NCBI GenBank assembly: GCA_937928475.1
Contig: CALFVE010000135.1
Coordinates: 1 to 14,758 of the forward strand
Origin: an uncultured bacterium
GTDB taxonomy: Bacteria > Armatimonadota > Zipacnadia > Zipacnadales > Zipacnadaceae
Reading direction: 5' to 3'
Length of the DNA stretch: 14,758 nt
In this document: positions 14,070 through 14,758 of the stretch, in pieces
Layout: each line of letters begins with the position of its first letter
Position numbering within the stretch: position 1 is the first letter of the stretch
Made by a program: the position numbers and the translations under genes
Notes under the pieces: generated by a model
The model's input: the letters and a program-made list of their open reading frames with translations, nothing else
Told to the model about the DNA's origin: nothing
Database searches by the model: none

Positions 14070-14758
14070 TCAGCGAGCCACGTTGACCTGGGCCACGGCC
14101 TCAACGCGCTGGCCGTTCTCTGCGGTGGCCCGTATTCGTACCAGGTAGACGCCGGCGGGGACGGTCGAGCCCCCGTCCGAGCGGAGATTCCAGGTAGCGC
14201 TGTTGACTCCCGCCCCGGCCGCTGCATTGGAGGTCAGACGGCGCACCACACGCCCGGCGATGTTCAGCACGTCTACGTTGACCTGGCAGGGCTGGCTCAC
14301 GGTATAGGTAACCACCACTCCGGCCCCCGCCTGCTGGGCCGAGGCGGCGCTCAGCACCAGATTGTCGCCGCTGCGCGGCGCGACCTCGAGGCGGAAGTGC
14401 CGCACCGCGCCACTTACCCCGGTCTTGAACACGTATTGGGCGGTGGTGCGCATGTACATGCTGCGCTCGGCGTCCTCGTCCACCAGCGTCACCGACAGGT
14501 CATGGGGCACTTGAGAGAGATCGGGCAGACTCACCGCCACTTCGGTGTGAGGCAGGTCTGTCGCCACCACGAACTTCCAACTCTGGCTGACTTCCCCGAG
14601 CGGCTTGATCTGCTGGGCCAGCGCGTTTCCGGCCTCATCCACGAAGTACACGTCCACCGTGCCGGAAACAGCGGGCGGATTGGCGACCTCGTAGGCGCCC
14701 GCCGCGCTTACGCCGGCGGCGCTGATCACATCCGCGCGCGTCCCCGCGCGGGCCACGA
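14070..14758 (-). CDS. C-terminal part of an exported protein with FlgD/T9SS-like Ig domain (5' end outside window)
   Basis: The frame is open to the window edge; a GTG codon at 14756 is probably an internal Val. At least 228 residues are seen. The first 130 or so are beta-rich, without a recognised motif, and include VYFVDEAGNALAQQI. The last 70 form a FlgD-like Ig or T9SS-sorting-like domain, with the diagnostic NVDVLNIAGRVVRRL, SATWNLRSDGG and VPAGVYLVRIRA. In Bacteroidota this fold serves as a type IX secretion signal; in other phyla it is common at the end of large surface proteins without that machinery. A terminal FlgD-like domain next to a propeller and a lipoprotein indicates a cell-surface product. 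The full domain set and function lie outside the window. Confidence 0.82.
   Translation of the reverse strand, partial: VARAGTRADVISAAGVSAAGAYEVANPPAVSGTVDVYFVDEAGNALAQQIKPLGEVSQSWKFVVATDLPHTEVAVSLPDLSQVPHDLSVTLVDEDAERSMYMRTTAQYVFKTGVSGAVRHFRLEVAPRSGDNLVLSAASAQQAGAGVVVTYTVSQPCQVNVDVLNIAGRVVRRLTSNAAAGAGVNSATWNLRSDGGSTVPAGVYLVRIRATAENGQRVEAVAQVNVAR

Noticed and set aside
1..14758. CRISPR arrays, tRNA or rRNA genes, insertion sequences with transposase, phage genes
   Set aside because: No regularly spaced repeats, cloverleaf-like segments, or transposase or phage motifs were seen on either strand.

Overview
The window is high-GC bacterial chromosome with tightly packed genes, small or overlapping junctions, and frequent GTG starts. 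It carries no rRNA, tRNA, CRISPR array, transposase or phage gene that I can see. Ten genes look complete and two are cut by the window ends. The taxon cannot be fixed from this sequence. The mix (corrinoid-activation genes, YfhO/GT-C-like membrane proteins, a PQQ-type propeller beside a FlgD-like Ig protein, and palindromes of the kind I associate with uncultivated Armatimonadota, Planctomycetota or Chloroflexota genomes) suggests such a lineage, but this is inference.

Positions 1-4090, plus strand: the tail of an unidentified gene, then fmt (methionyl-tRNA formyltransferase), a small TPR protein joined to fmt by an ATGA overlap, a RACE-type reductive activator ([2Fe-2S] ferredoxin plus ASKHA ATPase), and a corrinoid-binding methyltransferase subunit. 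A strong hairpin terminator ends this unit. The activator and corrinoid protein form a recognisable functional pair, but the methyltransferases that would load and unload the corrinoid are not in the window.

Positions 4153-8858, plus strand: a small four-helix EamA/SMR-like transporter resembling lipid-linked-sugar flippases, a YfhO-family multipass protein, and a second multipass GT-C-like protein starting at a GTGA overlap. Together they look like a cell-surface glycosylation module. The YfhO gene carries two in-frame, hairpin-rich insertions that look like palindromic mobile repeats.

Positions 8913-12298, plus strand: an exported M48 zinc metallopeptidase with an extra C-terminal domain, then a Rel/SpoT (p)ppGpp synthetase/hydrolase. 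Between them lies an 18-bp perfect-stem palindrome with a T-run, followed immediately by a consensus extended -10 (TGGTATAAT) that abuts the rel start codon and suggests a leaderless rel transcript.

Positions 12422-14758, minus strand, convergent to rel: from the right, the C-terminal part of an exported protein ending in a FlgD/T9SS-like Ig domain, a lipoprotein with a carboxypeptidase-regulatory-like fold, and an eight-bladed PQQ-type beta-propeller. All three look extracytoplasmic and probably form one transcription unit.
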